The notes: generated from the sequence alone by a model not told the origin. A DNA stretch of 64,000 nt from CAWIVH01 sp963839475 (GCA_963839475.1 CAWIVH010000013.1:945715-1009714); one strand, 5' to 3'; positions 1 to 10,300 are shown, counted from the first letter of the stretch. Numbers and translations are program-made.

Positions 1-2
1 AC

Positions 3-230
3 CTGTTCATTATGAAAAAGGCCTCGAGGCTCGCCTATGCCGGCCTGGCCTTGTCGGCAAAACTCGGCAGGGAGACGGCACGGTTCAGCTTTGTCGAACG
101 ACTTCAAGCGGAGACTGTGAGCATCGACGGCCCGCCGGGAATTCAGGTGCAGGCAGATGGGGAAGTCGTGGAGAGTCTGCCCATAGAGATATCGCTGTGC
201 GGCGACCGGTTCCCCCTGGTGGTTCCGTAA
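3..230 (+). CDS. C-terminal end of a YegS/DAGK-like lipid kinase (5' partial)
   Basis: The reading frame is open from the left window edge and stops at 228-230. The visible 75 residues end in the pattern GIQVQADGEVVESLPIEI followed by a short beta-strand tail. This resembles the C-terminal lobe of diacylglycerol/sphingosine-type lipid kinases (YegS/BmrU family), where the phrase 'DGE' precedes the final strands. Such enzymes phosphorylate membrane lipids with ATP. The catalytic N-terminal domain lies outside the window, so the assignment rests on the tail alone. The next gene starts about 135 bases downstream in the same direction. Confidence 0.55.
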   Translation: MFIMKKASRLAYAGLALSAKLGRETARFSFVERLQAETVSIDGPPGIQVQADGEVVESLPIEISLCGDRFPLVVP

Positions 231-364
231 ATGACCGCAAGGCCCCTGCCTCATCTGTTTTGTTCATTGAAAAGAAGAACTTGTCCTTTTTTCGCCGTTG
301 GCATCGGAATCGTCGTCCCAATCGACATTCATATCGACTTTCGGTATTCTTTGGCCGGCCTATT

Positions 365-1588
365 ATGGAGGTGAAGTTGGCGATCGAACAGAATACGTTG
401 CGGGATGTCTTGACCGCGCAGGCGCACCGCTACGAGAGAAAGGTTTTCCTGGAGCACGGCTCCTCGCGATTTTCTTTCTCAGACGTGGATGACCGGACGG
501 ATCGCGTTGCGACGGGTTTGAGCCGCATCGGAATCCGCCCGGGAGACAGGGTGGCGCTTCTTCTTTCCAATTCCCCCGAGCTGGTCTTTTTTCTTCTGGG
601 TACGCCCAAAGTGGGGATGGTTCCTGTCCCGATCGATCCGGATGCATCCGAAGAAGAAATAGCCTCGATACTCTGGCACTGCGGTGCAACCGCCATTGTT
701 ACGGAAAAACGGTTTGATTTTCTGAAAGACCGGACGCCTCAGATTCGCCACTGGATTGCGGTGGACGAGGCTTCCTTTGCCCAGCCCCCCTTCAATAATC
801 TCGAAGGGGGATCGGTGCTCGGCTTTTGGCCGGACCTGGACCCGGACTCGGCTGCATTAATATCCTATGCTCCCGGGATGGCAGGCAGCCACAAGGGAGT
901 AGTCCTGTCGCACCGGAATATTGTCAGCAATTGCCTCCAGGTCCTGCAGCCTTTCCGAATCGACGAAACGGACCGCTTCCTGTGCGGTCTGCCCTTGAGT
1001 ACGACAGTCGCTGAAACCCTCCTGCTGATCGTTCCGTGGCTCTCAGGGGCATCCTGCATATTACGCCAGCCGGGCGCTGGCGGGCTTCTTAGGGATATTC
1101 AGGAGAAACGGATTACCGTACTCGCGGGGGTGCCCGAGCTGCTAAGCCGCCTGGCATCTTCACACGAATTCGCTGACAGTGATCTTTCGGCTTTGCGCCT
1201 TGCCATCAGTTTCTCCGGCCCCATCGATCTGGAAGTGCTTCGCCAGTTTGAGGAGCATCACGACGCCCTTATCGTGGAGGCGTATGGGGCCTTGGAGGCA
1301 ACCTGCCTGGTCTGTTCGAATCCCTATACGGGTCTGCGAAAGCCAGGAGCTCTTGGGCTCGTTCTCCCGGGACAGGAATGCCGGATAGTGGATCGGGCCG
1401 GCAAGGACCTTCCAGCTGGAGAGAAAGGTGAGATTCTGGTGCGCGGGCCCAATGTCATGAAAGAGTATTTCCGGGATCCCGTTGCGACTGCCAGGGTGCT
1501 GGTGGATGGCTGGCTGTGCACAGGGGACCGTGCGTGGGTGGATACGGACGGGTATTATTTTCCCGCACGCGGCGGCATCAGACCATGA
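365..1588 (+). CDS. Truncated AMP-dependent synthetase/ligase-like protein (N-domain only)
   Basis: About 407 residues related to the large N-terminal domain of acyl-CoA synthetases and other ANL adenylate-forming enzymes. Core motifs are recognisable but altered. The ATP-loop motif reads YAPGMAGSHKGV rather than the usual YTSGTTGxPKGV, the YGxTE motif appears as YGALEA, and the TGD motif is present as CTGD. The protein stops at the hinge (GYYFPARGGIRP), so the whole C-terminal domain with the adenylation lysine is missing; family members are usually 500-600 residues. The stop overlaps the der start in an ATGA, indicating translational coupling. ATG 365 has little upstream Shine-Dalgarno, whereas TTG 377 follows GGAGGTGA, so the true start may be 377. 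Catalytic activity is doubtful. Confidence 0.7.
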   Translation: MEVKLAIEQNTLRDVLTAQAHRYERKVFLEHGSSRFSFSDVDDRTDRVATGLSRIGIRPGDRVALLLSNSPELVFFLLGTPKVGMVPVPIDPDASEEEIASILWHCGATAIVTEKRFDFLKDRTPQIRHWIAVDEASFAQPPFNNLEGGSVLGFWPDLDPDSAALISYAPGMAGSHKGVVLSHRNIVSNCLQVLQPFRIDETDRFLCGLPLSTTVAETLLLIVPWLSGASCILRQPGAGGLLRDIQEKRITVLAGVPELLSRLASSHEFADSDLSALRLAISFSGPIDLEVLRQFEEHHDALIVEAYGALEATCLVCSNPYTGLRKPGALGLVLPGQECRIVDRAGKDLPAGEKGEILVRGPNVMKEYFRDPVATARVLVDGWLCTGDRAWVDTDGYYFPARGGIRP

Positions 1589-2916
1589 TACGCATAGCTA
1601 TCGTGGGCCGCCCCAACGTGGGCAAGTCGACCCTGTTCAACCGCATCTGCGGCACCCGGCGCGCCATAGTCGGCGATGAGCCCGGAATCACCCGAGACCG
1701 GTTGTACGGGACGGCGGATTGGCGCGGCCGTAAAATCGAAGTCATAGACACGGGCGGGATGGTCGTGGGAGAACAGGAGACTATTCCCGCCAAGATTTTC
1801 AAGCAGGCGGAGAAGGCAATCGCCGAATCCCGCTATGTGCTGTTCGTTGTGGACGGCCGCTCAGGGCCTGCGCCGCTCGACGAACAGCTGCTTCCCTATC
1901 TGCGCAAAACCGGAAGGCCGGTCTGGGTCGTCGTCAACAAGATCGATGCCGAGAGCCTCGAATCGCAGGCTGCTGCTTTCCATGCGTTTGGCTTCCCAGA
2001 ACTCTTCCCGGTCTCCGCCGAGCATAACATCGGCATCGGCGATTTGCTCGACGCCGTCATAGCCGGCGAAGAGCCGGACATATCGGTTGCGGAAAACGGG
2101 GCTCCCGATGAGATCTCTGTGGCGGTGGTGGGACGCCCGAATGTAGGAAAATCTTCCTTGGTGAACCGGCTTCTGGGGGTCGAACGTGCGATCGTCAGCG
2201 ACATGCCAGGAACCACTCGTGACGCCGTAGATACCGCGATCGTGAGGGACGGGGTCCGGTACCGAATCATCGATACGGCCGGCATCCGGCGAAAAGGGAA
2301 AACCGACCAGAAGATGGAAAAAATCAGCGTCATCATGGCGCGAAAGCATCTCGAGGAAGCGGATGTGGCCCTCCTCCTGCTTGATGCCGAAGAAGGGGTC
2401 ACGAAGCTGGATGCGGCTATCGGCGGGTATGCCGAAGAGGCAGGCTGCTCCGTCATCATCGTCGCCAACAAGTGGGACAAAGTCGAGCGCGACACATTTA
2501 CCATAGAGAAATTCACCGAATCGGTGCACCGGAGAATGAAATACCTCCAGTTTGCCCCTCTGGTGACCATTTCCGCCCTTACGGGCCAGCGTGTGACAAA
2601 ACTCTACGAGCTCATCCGGAAGGCCCATGAGGGTCGCACCATTCGTATCACGACCGGCGCCCTGAATCACCTTTTCGTGCCGGACCTGGCTGCGGATTTC
2701 CAGCAGGACCATCCGACACACCGGCTCGAGATTCGCTACATCACCCAGGCGGAAACCCGCCCTCCGACATTCGTGATCTTTACGTCGGGGAAAGATCCTC
2801 TGCATTTTTCCACGGAGAGGTATATTCAAAACCAGTTGCGCGAAAAATTCGGGTTTTATGCGACCCCCATCCGCATTCGGCAACGAACACGCAAGCCGCG
2901 AATGAATAAAGGCTGA
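1585..2916 (+). CDS. der: Ribosome biogenesis GTPase Der (EngA)
   Basis: A 443-residue protein with two tandem GTPase domains, the hallmark of Der, which binds the 50S subunit during assembly. Domain 1 has a P-loop GRPNVGKSTLFN at the extreme N-terminus and DTGG as switch II. Domain 2 has GRPNVGKSSLVN near residue 180, DTAG as switch II and NKWD as the G4 motif. A KH-like C-terminal domain follows and ends in a basic tail (RQRTRKPRMNKG). Length is normal. The start at 1585 is chosen because the P-loop begins a few residues later, and upstream codons belong to the preceding gene. It overlaps that gene by an ATGA. Confidence 0.97.
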   Translation: MIRIAIVGRPNVGKSTLFNRICGTRRAIVGDEPGITRDRLYGTADWRGRKIEVIDTGGMVVGEQETIPAKIFKQAEKAIAESRYVLFVVDGRSGPAPLDEQLLPYLRKTGRPVWVVVNKIDAESLESQAAAFHAFGFPELFPVSAEHNIGIGDLLDAVIAGEEPDISVAENGAPDEISVAVVGRPNVGKSSLVNRLLGVERAIVSDMPGTTRDAVDTAIVRDGVRYRIIDTAGIRRKGKTDQKMEKISVIMARKHLEEADVALLLLDAEEGVTKLDAAIGGYAEEAGCSVIIVANKWDKVERDTFTIEKFTESVHRRMKYLQFAPLVTISALTGQRVTKLYELIRKAHEGRTIRITTGALNHLFVPDLAADFQQDHPTHRLEIRYITQAETRPPTFVIFTSGKDPLHFSTERYIQNQLREKFGFYATPIRIRQRTRKPRMNKG

Positions 2917-3110
2917 CAAGCTTACTCTTCGATCGCATGAATCTTCGAGCCGCTGAAATTGATGAGCGCATGATGAAAGGATGGTTCCGGTCGCCCTGAA
3001 ACCTCTGTCCCGGGCAGGGTTGACACTCCCGGTCGCCGCATCTAGTATTACTGGGGGTGGGTGCTTCAGTTTGGATTTCCCAAGCTGAAAATTTATCCAA
3101 CAGGCCGATA

Positions 3111-3380
3111 GTGAACAAAGATGATATAAGCAAAGCTATCTATGATGTTCATGGCGGCCTTTCCATTGCAGATGCGCGCCGGATCGTTGACCTGATACTC
3201 CATCTGATCAAAGACGGATTGGTCAGAAGAGAGAAGGTGCTGATCAGCGGGTTTGGCTGTTTCAGGGTGGTTCAGCGGAAAGACCGGAAGGGAATCAATC
3301 CCAAAACCGGTGAATCCATCATCATCACCGGCAGAAAAGCCATCGCGTTCAAACCGTCCAAACGCCTTAAATCGGTTTAA
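3111..3380 (+). CDS. HU/IHF-family DNA-binding protein (IHF-alpha-like)
   Basis: An 89-residue bacterial histone-like protein. The signature region ISGFGCFRVVQRKDRKGINP, the NPKTGE beta-arm and the C-terminal FKPSKRLK are typical of IHF-alpha/HU proteins that bend DNA as dimers. GTG 3111 gives the family's usual N-terminus; an upstream GTG at 3057 would add 18 atypical residues. The gene lies 5 bp upstream of a MerR-type gene, a pairing common for ihfA-like genes, and the two are probably cotranscribed. Confidence 0.85.
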   Translation: MNKDDISKAIYDVHGGLSIADARRIVDLILHLIKDGLVRREKVLISGFGCFRVVQRKDRKGINPKTGESIIITGRKAIAFKPSKRLKSV

Positions 3381-3385
3381 CGGCC

Positions 3386-3772
3386 ATGGATTTTGTTCCA
3401 AATAAACTCTATTACAAAATTGGGGATGTGTGCCGCATTGTGGGTGTTGAGGCCTATGTGCTGCGCTATTGGGAAAAGGAATTCCCGGCGCTTGCTCCCC
3501 CCAAAAGCAAGTCAGGTCAGCGGACCTACCGGCCCAAAGATATCGAGCTTTTGTTGAAAATCCGCACTCTCCTGTACGATGAAGGCTTTACCATAGCCGG
3601 GGCCAGAAAGAAGCTGGGAAATGCTGTTCCGGGCCCGCGGGTCGCCGCACGCGCGGCTTCAACGCCAGTCAGGTCGAAATCATCCAAGGCCGCGCGGTCC
3701 GGAGGTGGTGAACCTCTCGGCAAGGTGCGGGAAGAGCTTCAGAACATATTGACTTTGCTGGATCGCGGGTGA
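3386..3772 (+). CDS. MerR-family transcriptional regulator
   Basis: A 128-residue protein with an N-terminal MerR winged helix (YYKIGDVCRIVGVEAYVLRY, followed by WEKEFP and YRPKDIELL). The usual effector-binding domain is replaced by a low-complexity Ala/Arg/Ser linker and a short helix (LGKVREELQNILTLL). This is the 'MerR next to ihfA' type common in bacterial cores, whose ligand and targets are generally unknown. It starts 5 bp after the IHF-like gene and ends 20 bp before tRNA-Pro(GGG). Confidence 0.85.
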   Translation: MDFVPNKLYYKIGDVCRIVGVEAYVLRYWEKEFPALAPPKSKSGQRTYRPKDIELLLKIRTLLYDEGFTIAGARKKLGNAVPGPRVAARAASTPVRSKSSKAARSGGGEPLGKVREELQNILTLLDRG

Positions 3773-3792
3773 TAACGTTCCTTATCACCGGT

Positions 3793-3869
3793 CGGGACGT
3801 AGCGCAGCCTGGTAGCGCACACGCTTGGGGTGCGTGTGGTCGGTGGTTCAAATCCACTCGTCCCGACCA
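3793..3869 (+). tRNA. tRNA-Pro (anticodon GGG)
   Basis: A 77-nt cloverleaf. The acceptor arm CGGGACG pairs with CGTCCCG, the D-arm is GCGC/GCGC, the anticodon stem is CACGC/GCGTG with loop TTGGGGT (anticodon GGG), and the T-loop is TTCAAAT. Discriminator A and CCA are encoded. It lies between merR and surE. Confidence 0.96.
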
Positions 3870-3884
3870 ATTCCTTTTCTTGCC

Positions 3885-4667
3885 GTGGCCCTGATCCTAT
3901 TAACCAATGACGACGGGATTTCTGCGGAAGGCCTCAATTCGCTTGAGGAATTTCTTCGCGGCATTGCTGAAATTTATGTGGTCGCCCCCGACCGGGAACG
4001 AAGCGCAGTCAGCCACGGACTGACGCTTCACACTCGCCTGGAGGTCACGCGAATCGATCCCAGGCGATTCACTCTGAATGGAACTCCAGCAGACTGTGTC
4101 ATTTATGCCCTCACCCATTTAATACCCGCGCTCCCCGACCTGGTGGTATCAGGAATCAATCATGGGGCAAATCTCGGCGATGACATCATGTATTCGGGAA
4201 CGGTGGCCGCGGCGCGGGAAGCCGCGCGGCACGGTATCGCCTCCATCGCGGTATCGCAGGCCTATGACGAGAGGCCGATCCGTTTTCGCGAAGGCGCCCG
4301 ATTTATCCGTTCATTCATCAAGTCGATTCTGATTCGCGGGCCGAGGCCGGGTTCCATTCTCAACATCAATTTCCCCCCCGGGGAAATCAGGGGCGTGAAA
4401 GTCACCCGGCAAGGCTGCGGCCATCGCTACCCTCACTTTAACACTATTATGGAAGAAGGGGCCGATGTTCCTGAGCGTCCCGGCTCGAGCGAAGTCTCGC
4501 TCAGGGCGGATCTGCCGCTGGATTATCATGCCATCATGGAAAACTGCATTTCGGTGACGCCGCTGCAGCGCGATCAGACGGATTATGCGGCGATCCAGTC
4601 GCTCCAGGAGGAGGTGCCTCAGGTTGCTCCGGAGCGACGAAATCCGCGTTTAGGGTTGATCAAGTGA
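3885..4667 (+). CDS. surE: 5'/3'-nucleotidase SurE
   Basis: About 260 residues of the SurE survival-protein family, metal-dependent phosphatases that hydrolyse nucleoside monophosphates. Family motifs are all visible: the N-terminal TNDDG metal-binding motif, the serine region RSAVSHGLT, the GTPADC motif, SGINHGANLGDD, and INFPP. The start is GTG 3885, placing TNDDG a few residues from the N-terminus; the open frame extends upstream but enters the tRNA gene. Only 15 bp separate tRNA-Pro(GGG) from this start, so tRNA and surE may share a transcript. A second tRNA-Pro follows 34 bp downstream. Confidence 0.95.
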   Translation: MALILLTNDDGISAEGLNSLEEFLRGIAEIYVVAPDRERSAVSHGLTLHTRLEVTRIDPRRFTLNGTPADCVIYALTHLIPALPDLVVSGINHGANLGDDIMYSGTVAAAREAARHGIASIAVSQAYDERPIRFREGARFIRSFIKSILIRGPRPGSILNINFPPGEIRGVKVTRQGCGHRYPHFNTIMEEGADVPERPGSSEVSLRADLPLDYHAIMENCISVTPLQRDQTDYAAIQSLQEEVPQVAPERRNPRLGLIK

Positions 4668-4701
4668 GCGAAGTGCGCTAGCATTTCACGCTGACTTTGG
4701 A

Positions 4702-4780
<79 letters not shown>

Positions 4781-4846
4781 TCCTCTCGAAATTCATCCTT
4801 TTATAATCAATGACTTTTGGCCGACGAAGGCAAAAAAACGCCCTCG

Positions 4847-4879
4847 GTGTGTAGTGGCGTGAGTAGTAACAGAAAACCT
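4847..4879 (+). repeat. Copy 1 of the GTGTGTAGT island motif
   Basis: The stretch from GTGTGTAGTGGCGT to AGTAACAGAAAACC lies about 70 bp beyond the tRNA-Pro(CGG) end. A near-identical stretch lies at the same distance beyond the att-like core at 18544 (18633-18669). Intervening sequence is also alignable (AATTCA-ATCCTTT, AATCA). This suggests homologous element ends at both places. Confidence 0.65.
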
Positions 4880-4990
4880 GCTGTGTGAATCCGATGGTCC
4901 GCGACCGATCGACAAAGTAAGTACCGCAGGGGTGAAATCCTGACCGCGGCGATGGATATTACGGTAATATGAGCACCGCAGGTTAAGAGG

Positions 4991-5206
4991 ATGACGAGAG
5001 AATTCAGCGTGATCATCGAGCGTGACGCCGAGGGCTACTATGTCGGTACGGTGCCCGCCTTGCGCGGCTGCCATTCACAGGCAAACTCTCTGGACGAATT
5101 GATGACCAGAATCCGGGAGGCTGTCGAGGTGTGCCTCGAAACCCAGGGAGACAGCTTGGAGCCCCTGGATTTCGTGGGCGTACAGACGATCCGCGTGGCG
5201 TCATGA
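4991..5206 (+). CDS. hicB: HicB-like antitoxin
   Basis: A 71-residue HicB/UPF0150-type protein with the partial RNase H-like fold, starting FSVIIERDAEGYYVGTVP and continuing LRGCHSQANSLDELMTRI. HicB antitoxins neutralise HicA mRNA interferases and often repress their own promoter. There is no extra C-terminal DNA-binding domain. GAGG sits directly before the ATG. The stop overlaps the ATG of the following hicA-like frame (ATGA), the classic coupling, but that toxin is broken, so this antitoxin may be an orphan. It is the first gene inside the tRNA-Pro accessory block. Confidence 0.8.
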   Translation: MTREFSVIIERDAEGYYVGTVPALRGCHSQANSLDELMTRIREAVEVCLETQGDSLEPLDFVGVQTIRVAS

Positions 5207-5427
5207 GCCGCCCTCCGGAGGCTTACCGGAAAAGAAGCCGTTCGTGCCCTTGCGGAGGCGGGATTCGAGGTGCTGCGCGCGAAAGGAAGCCACCAGTTCC
5301 TGCAGCATCCGGATGGTCGGGTCACTGTTGTTCCCGTGCATGCTGGGGAGACAATCGGCCTGGTCTGATGAGCAAAATCCTCCGCGATTGCGACATGCTC
5401 CCTGAGCAGTTTGATACTTTTCTTTAG
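5203..5427 (+). pseudogene. hicA: HicA-like toxin, two frameshifts
   Basis: Joining frames gives a HicA (YcfA) double-stranded RNA-binding-fold toxin. After the ATG, a one-base excess in CCGCCCTCCGGAGG shifts the frame. The middle part reads LTGKEAVRALAEAGFEVL and then GSHQFLQHPDGRVTVVP, containing the catalytic-type GSHQF histidine. A one-base deficit near ATCGGCCTGG shifts it again, and the end reads MSKILRDCDMLPEQFDTFL. No single frame encodes the whole protein. The two indels compensate in count but not in position, so the toxin is probably inactive unless the indels are sequencing errors. Confidence 0.8.
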
Positions 5428-5718
5428 AGTTCTGCACCGAACCGCCAATCGAGACGGATGTGGTGGAATATCGTCCGCCGCATAGGTGTTCTGCGCAGTG
5501 ACATACAGCCCGGCAATGCCGTCATTGGGCTGGGGCGACCCACTGGCTGCATTTTCCTTCGCTTCCTGCCGCCTTGCAGGTGAACCGGACAAGTCCTATG
5601 GCGGCTTCCGGCTGGCCGTATCTCAAGACATGACGCCCAATCCCGCAAGGCTTGCGGGCGGGGCGCCCGCGTTCCCTGCCCGCATATCCCCGCATGCCGT
5701 CTCCAATGCTTCACCGCA
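5428..5718. other. Gap without a recognisable gene
   Basis: About 290 bp between the hicA remnant and the convergent secreted-protein gene. Minus-strand frames are open, but I recognise no family in their translations. No tRNA, terminator or repeat was evident. Confidence 0.4.
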
Positions 5719-6432
5719 TTAATTATTGATGGTGATAATCACTTGAAATGGCATGTGATAGCTGTACCAGCTGCTGTCTGAAATGCGCTGGGCGATGTCC
5801 GCAGGATTATGTGTTCCCGTTGTTACATGTGGGTCGATCCAGTCTTCGGATCCAACTTCTGGATCTGCGGTCACCTGCCATTGCTTATCGTTCAAGCGCT
5901 CGATCAACACCGGCGTGGAATACTGGCCAGGATTGTGAGCGGGTATGGCATATGCACCGAGGAAAAGAAATCCGGATCCCATTTGCGCTGAACTGGCCTG
6001 GGGATGGCCGTAGATAACCGGATACACCCCACGGATATTGATGTATTCGGTGTTTGACCCAATGATCCCACTCGGCCCGCTGCCACCGATTGGGGAAAAC
6101 CTGTACCACAGTTTCCTTTGAGCGGGCGCGGTTATTTTGAGAATCATATCGCCAGTCGTGCCGGTTCCAGGGTTGACAGTGGTGTACATGTAACAGGAAA
6201 TCCCCTTCGCCCCGTCGACAAAGGGAGCTAATGTGTCGCTCATGATATTGTCCAAGGGTATCGTATTGCCATTGGCATCCACGGTGGTCCTATTCATGAA
6301 CTGCACGCTGGCAGAGACATAGGGTGGCGGTGGGGCTGGTTTCCCTTTCTGCGCCGCGAACGAGGCAACGATGAACAGCAATGCGATCCCAACGACAGCC
6401 AAAGTGCTTCCGACAAATCTATTTCTATTCAT
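5719..6432 (-). CDS. Hypothetical secreted protein
   Basis: A 237-residue protein with a clear N-terminal signal peptide: a basic start (MNRNRF), a hydrophobic stretch around residues 8-25, and a cut probably after SFAA. A short Lys/Pro-rich linker (GKPAPPPPY) follows. The mature part is rich in Gly, Thr, Ser and aromatic residues, as in exported beta-sheet proteins. I do not recognise a family. A good ribosome-binding site, AAGGAGTGA, precedes the ATG. It stands alone between the hicBA remnant and a long non-coding gap; its function cannot be assigned. Confidence 0.7.
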   Translation of the reverse strand: MNRNRFVGSTLAVVGIALLFIVASFAAQKGKPAPPPPYVSASVQFMNRTTVDANGNTIPLDNIMSDTLAPFVDGAKGISCYMYTTVNPGTGTTGDMILKITAPAQRKLWYRFSPIGGSGPSGIIGSNTEYINIRGVYPVIYGHPQASSAQMGSGFLFLGAYAIPAHNPGQYSTPVLIERLNDKQWQVTADPEVGSEDWIDPHVTTGTHNPADIAQRISDSSWYSYHMPFQVIITINN

Positions 6433-7345
6433 GGTTCACTCCTTTTCTCCGCGCACTCTTACCGCTGCTGGCGGCCAGCACCTTTTCTTTAACAACTAAT
6501 TGATGAACGCGTGCCAGACTCCGCCTGCGCCCTTCTCGATCTCGATCTCATTCGGAGTCTGGCAATCAACAACCTGGCACATCTGTTTTTCTATAACGAA
6601 TACGGATTGGAGTCCGGACAAGGGAGGCGCGAATACTCGTCGATATCCGCCGTGAGGGAAAAGCTGGAACGGGGTATGCACCAGCAGGAACTCAGGCTTG
6701 CCGTTGCCGCTCCAAAAGGCCTTAGTCCCACTTCGAGTCCAATGCGGTACTTCCGGCGCCTCACTTCCTAAAGTATTGCCGTGCCTTTCTTCAGCTTTGA
6801 GTGCAATGTCGACGTACTTATGAACTGATTAGTAGTTGCGTTAAAAAAATCTGATTCGGCAACTCAGTTCGGCTGTAAAATGCATTGCAGGTAGGGCTCG
6901 AGCTCCCGATTCGACGTATTATCGACACTAATCAGCAGCCGGAAAATGGGGCTGAGCGAGGTCACCCACAAGGGAATCGGTGCGAAAGGCAGCTAGTCCT
7001 TCCTGTCCGTCGGGGGAACTCATGAAAATGGAGCGTCTGCGCTGCTTCTGAGTGCTCAAGAACGGATCGACCCTCGATTTGTGATTCCGTCAGCAACATC
7101 ATGCGGAGATTCTTGAACTCATTCGGATTGCAGAAGACCGTTCATACTCGCGCGTTTTTCAGCGGCCTGCTCAAGGGGTACCAGACGAGCCCTATGAGTA
7201 AATAACGCGGCGCCTGCATAACCTGTGCATCAGCGTGCATGCCCATTTCAGGCGTGCACAAACAGCCAATCGTGTGTGCGTTTCTAGGGGTAGGGTCAGC
7301 CTTATGTCTCTTTAAGAGAAATAGAAAACTCAAAGGGGAGGTTTT
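6433..7345. other. 913-bp intergenic region
   Basis: No intact gene. On the minus strand at about 6496-6770 the open frame (PHWTRSGTKAFW, later RRVFAPPLSGLQSVF) weakly resembles the last blade of a TolB-like propeller and may be a decayed remnant; this is a guess. The remainder up to the TonB-receptor ribosome-binding site (GGGGAGG at about 7335) shows nothing I can name. Confidence 0.35.
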
Positions 7346-10300
7346 ATGAAAGCCGCATCGCTTGCGCGCGGTGGGCTCATTATCCTCTTCTGCCTGGCCG
7401 CGGGGGATGCCGCGTCAGCCCAGTCACCCGGCCAATCAGCCATCATGGGGCGGGTGGAAGACACCAGTGGGGCCACCGTTCCTGCAGCGTCCGTAACACT
7501 GTTGAGCAAAGACCGCGGCGTCGCGCTGCGAATCGTTGCGGACCAACGGGGTCTTTTTGCATTCAACTTCCTATCCTCCGGCAACTACCGTTTGACGGTC
7601 GAAGCGCCGGGATTCGCCGCCGCCAGGGTGGAAGAAATCACCCTGGAATCGAATCAACAGCTGGATATACCTTTAGCATTGCAGGTCGGAGGGCCAGAAA
7701 CGTTTATCACCGTAACAGGACGCCCCTCCCAGATCAACACCCTCGACCCGGCCATTCGCGATACACTGCCGCAGACAGCCATCCAGGAAATGCCGATCCT
7801 GACCGGAACCACATCCCGGAGCGTACTGCAGAGCCTGGCGTTGCTGTTCCCGGGAACCAGTCCCAATGGTTTCGAGGGCACCTGCGATGCGTTCGGAAGC
7901 AGGCTAGGGGTTAACGGCTCTGGCTCGGTGGGTTATTATTTCGATGGCATCGACAACAGTTGGCGCAGCGCCGGCGGCTCCTTAACCATCGGGCCGAATC
8001 CCGATGCCCTTGAAGAGTTATCTCTGCTTTCTCAAAACTTCGGGGCGCAGGACGGCGGGAATCCGGCTCAGGTGAGCTGGCGCACGCGCAGCGGGACAAA
8101 CCAGGTTCACGGCCAGGCGCGGGCCATCCGCCTGGACCCAACTCTGTCGGCACGGGATTTTTTTGCCGCCAGCAACCTCCCGGCCTACTCCACGAGCGCT
8201 GCCGGCTTTCAGCTCTCCGGGCCCCTGGTGATTCCGCGGTTGTACCAGGGACAAACCCGGACCTTCTGGTTTTTCGATACAGAGTGGACGCGCTCCCTCT
8301 TCCGGCAGGCCAGCGCCAACGTGTTTCCCAGCGACGCCGAGCGCAGCGGCGACTTCAGCGGGTTACCGCAAAACCTCTGGCCGGTGGATCCGGCAACGGG
8401 CAAGCCTTTTCCGGGGGGACGCCTCCCGGCAGACCGCATCCTCCCGCAGTCTCGTTTTTATATCGATGAGTTCATCCCGCGCGACCCGAGCGGCGGCCAG
8501 ATGGTCACCGTCTCTGAAGACCGCCCAGCCGGATACCAGTTTACAGCCCGGCTGGACCACCGCCTTGGGCCTTCGGATACCCTCGGCGCCAGTCTCTTCC
8601 TTTACCGCAATCGGAGCACCAGCCAAAACACCGCCACCATCGGTGCGAACAGTGACGGCCTGGATCGCGGACACAATCTCTCGGTCCAACACGTCCATAA
8701 TTTCTCCACGCAAATGACCAACTCTTTCACCTTCGGGCACTCGGTATGGCATCCAGTCAGCGCAAGTTATGGAAAATTCCGGGATGTCAATCTGACACTG
8801 GAGGGATATAACATCCATAACATTTCCGAGGGCCCAAGGGGTTTTCCGTACATATCCACGAACAGCAACAGCTTCAGCGCTCAAGGCTATGCATACAAGC
8901 AGGAGGCCACCAATGTTCAGTGGAAGGACGATTTCTCGACGCTGCTCCATTCTCACAATTTGAAGATTGGCGGCGACATGCGCTGGGCCCCGGACAGAGA
9001 GTTCTCCAGCTGCGGCTACCCGGCCTTCGAGTTTTCCCGCTACAACACCTCCGGCACCGGGAACGATCTGGCCGACCTGCTGATGGGCATCCCTTATTCG
9101 TATTTCCAGGCGAGCGATTGCCGGGCACACTTCAGCCGCATGTTCGCAGCGGTGTACGCCCAGGATGACATCCGGCTGCGTCGAACGCTGACGCTGAACC
9201 TCGGCTTGCGGTATGAGTGGAACGGCGCACTCAAAGAACTGGACAATCACAATGCCGTCTTCAGACCGGGGAGCCGCTCAACGATTTTTCCGAACGCGCC
9301 GGCCGGGATTCTTTTCAGCGGCGATACTGATCCGCCGAGCGGGCACAATTTGGGGAACGAATTGATGCCCGCCGACGCGACCAGTCTGGCGCCACGTCTG
9401 GGAATTGCCTGGTCCCCGGGATTCCAGGGCCGCCTTGCAAAGCACCTCTTTGGCGGACCGGGCCGGACATCATTGCGGGCCGGTTATGGGATTTACGATA
9501 CCACCGGTGTCGCCAACGTAGGTTTTATCATGCAATATTTCCCCCCCTGGAGCACCCGTATCACGCGTGACCGTTCAATTCTGAATGCTTCCGGCGGCAA
9601 CATGCGCAATCCGTGGGGCACGGACAGCGACCCATTCGCTGGCAGCCTGGAGCAGCGGCAATTCAACCTGCCGCTGTCCGACGTTCCCTACGTGGAACCC
9701 GGATTCAGGTACCCCTACCAGTACCAGTGGAGCCTGTCGTTGCAGCGGCAGCTCGCCGGAGGGCTGACCGTGGAGATCGCATACCTGGGAAACCGCGCAC
9801 TGCATTTGCTGCGCCTGTTCCAGGCCAATCCCGCCCTGGTGACCGCCAGCGCTAACGTCAACAATGCGGCCTCGCGGCGCACTTACAAGGATCTTGACTC
9901 CGTGACGGGCTATTCGAGCGACGGGACGTCTATTTATCACGGCTTGCAGGCGACCGTGTCCCGCCGGTACTCATCCCGTTTGCTGCTCGAATTCCATTAC
10001 CACTGGTCCAAGACCCTGGATGATTCAGGCAGCATAGGGTTGGGCAAAGGGGGTGACCGTGCAGCCACCGCATGGGGGAGATCCAACTTCGACCGGCGGC
10101 ACAACTTCGTCGGTTACTGGGTAGTGGACCTTCCCGGCCCACAACGCCCGTGGTTATTGAGACAGGCCTTTTCGGGTTGGCGGTTGAGTGGTGATCTGCA
10201 ACTTCGCTCAGGTATCCCGCTGGAGATACGCAACCCTTATGATTCCACCCTCCGGGGAGGCCTGTCCCCGAATATGCCCGACATTGTCGGTCCGTTTCGG

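Noticed and set aside
1861..2919. Long open frame (352 codons) antisense to der
   Set aside because: Mirror of a strongly conserved GTPase gene in GC-rich DNA; no ribosome-binding site or family resemblance.
8363..9250. 295-codon frame antisense to the TonB receptor
   Set aside because: Shadow frame produced by codon bias; lacks any recognisable domain.
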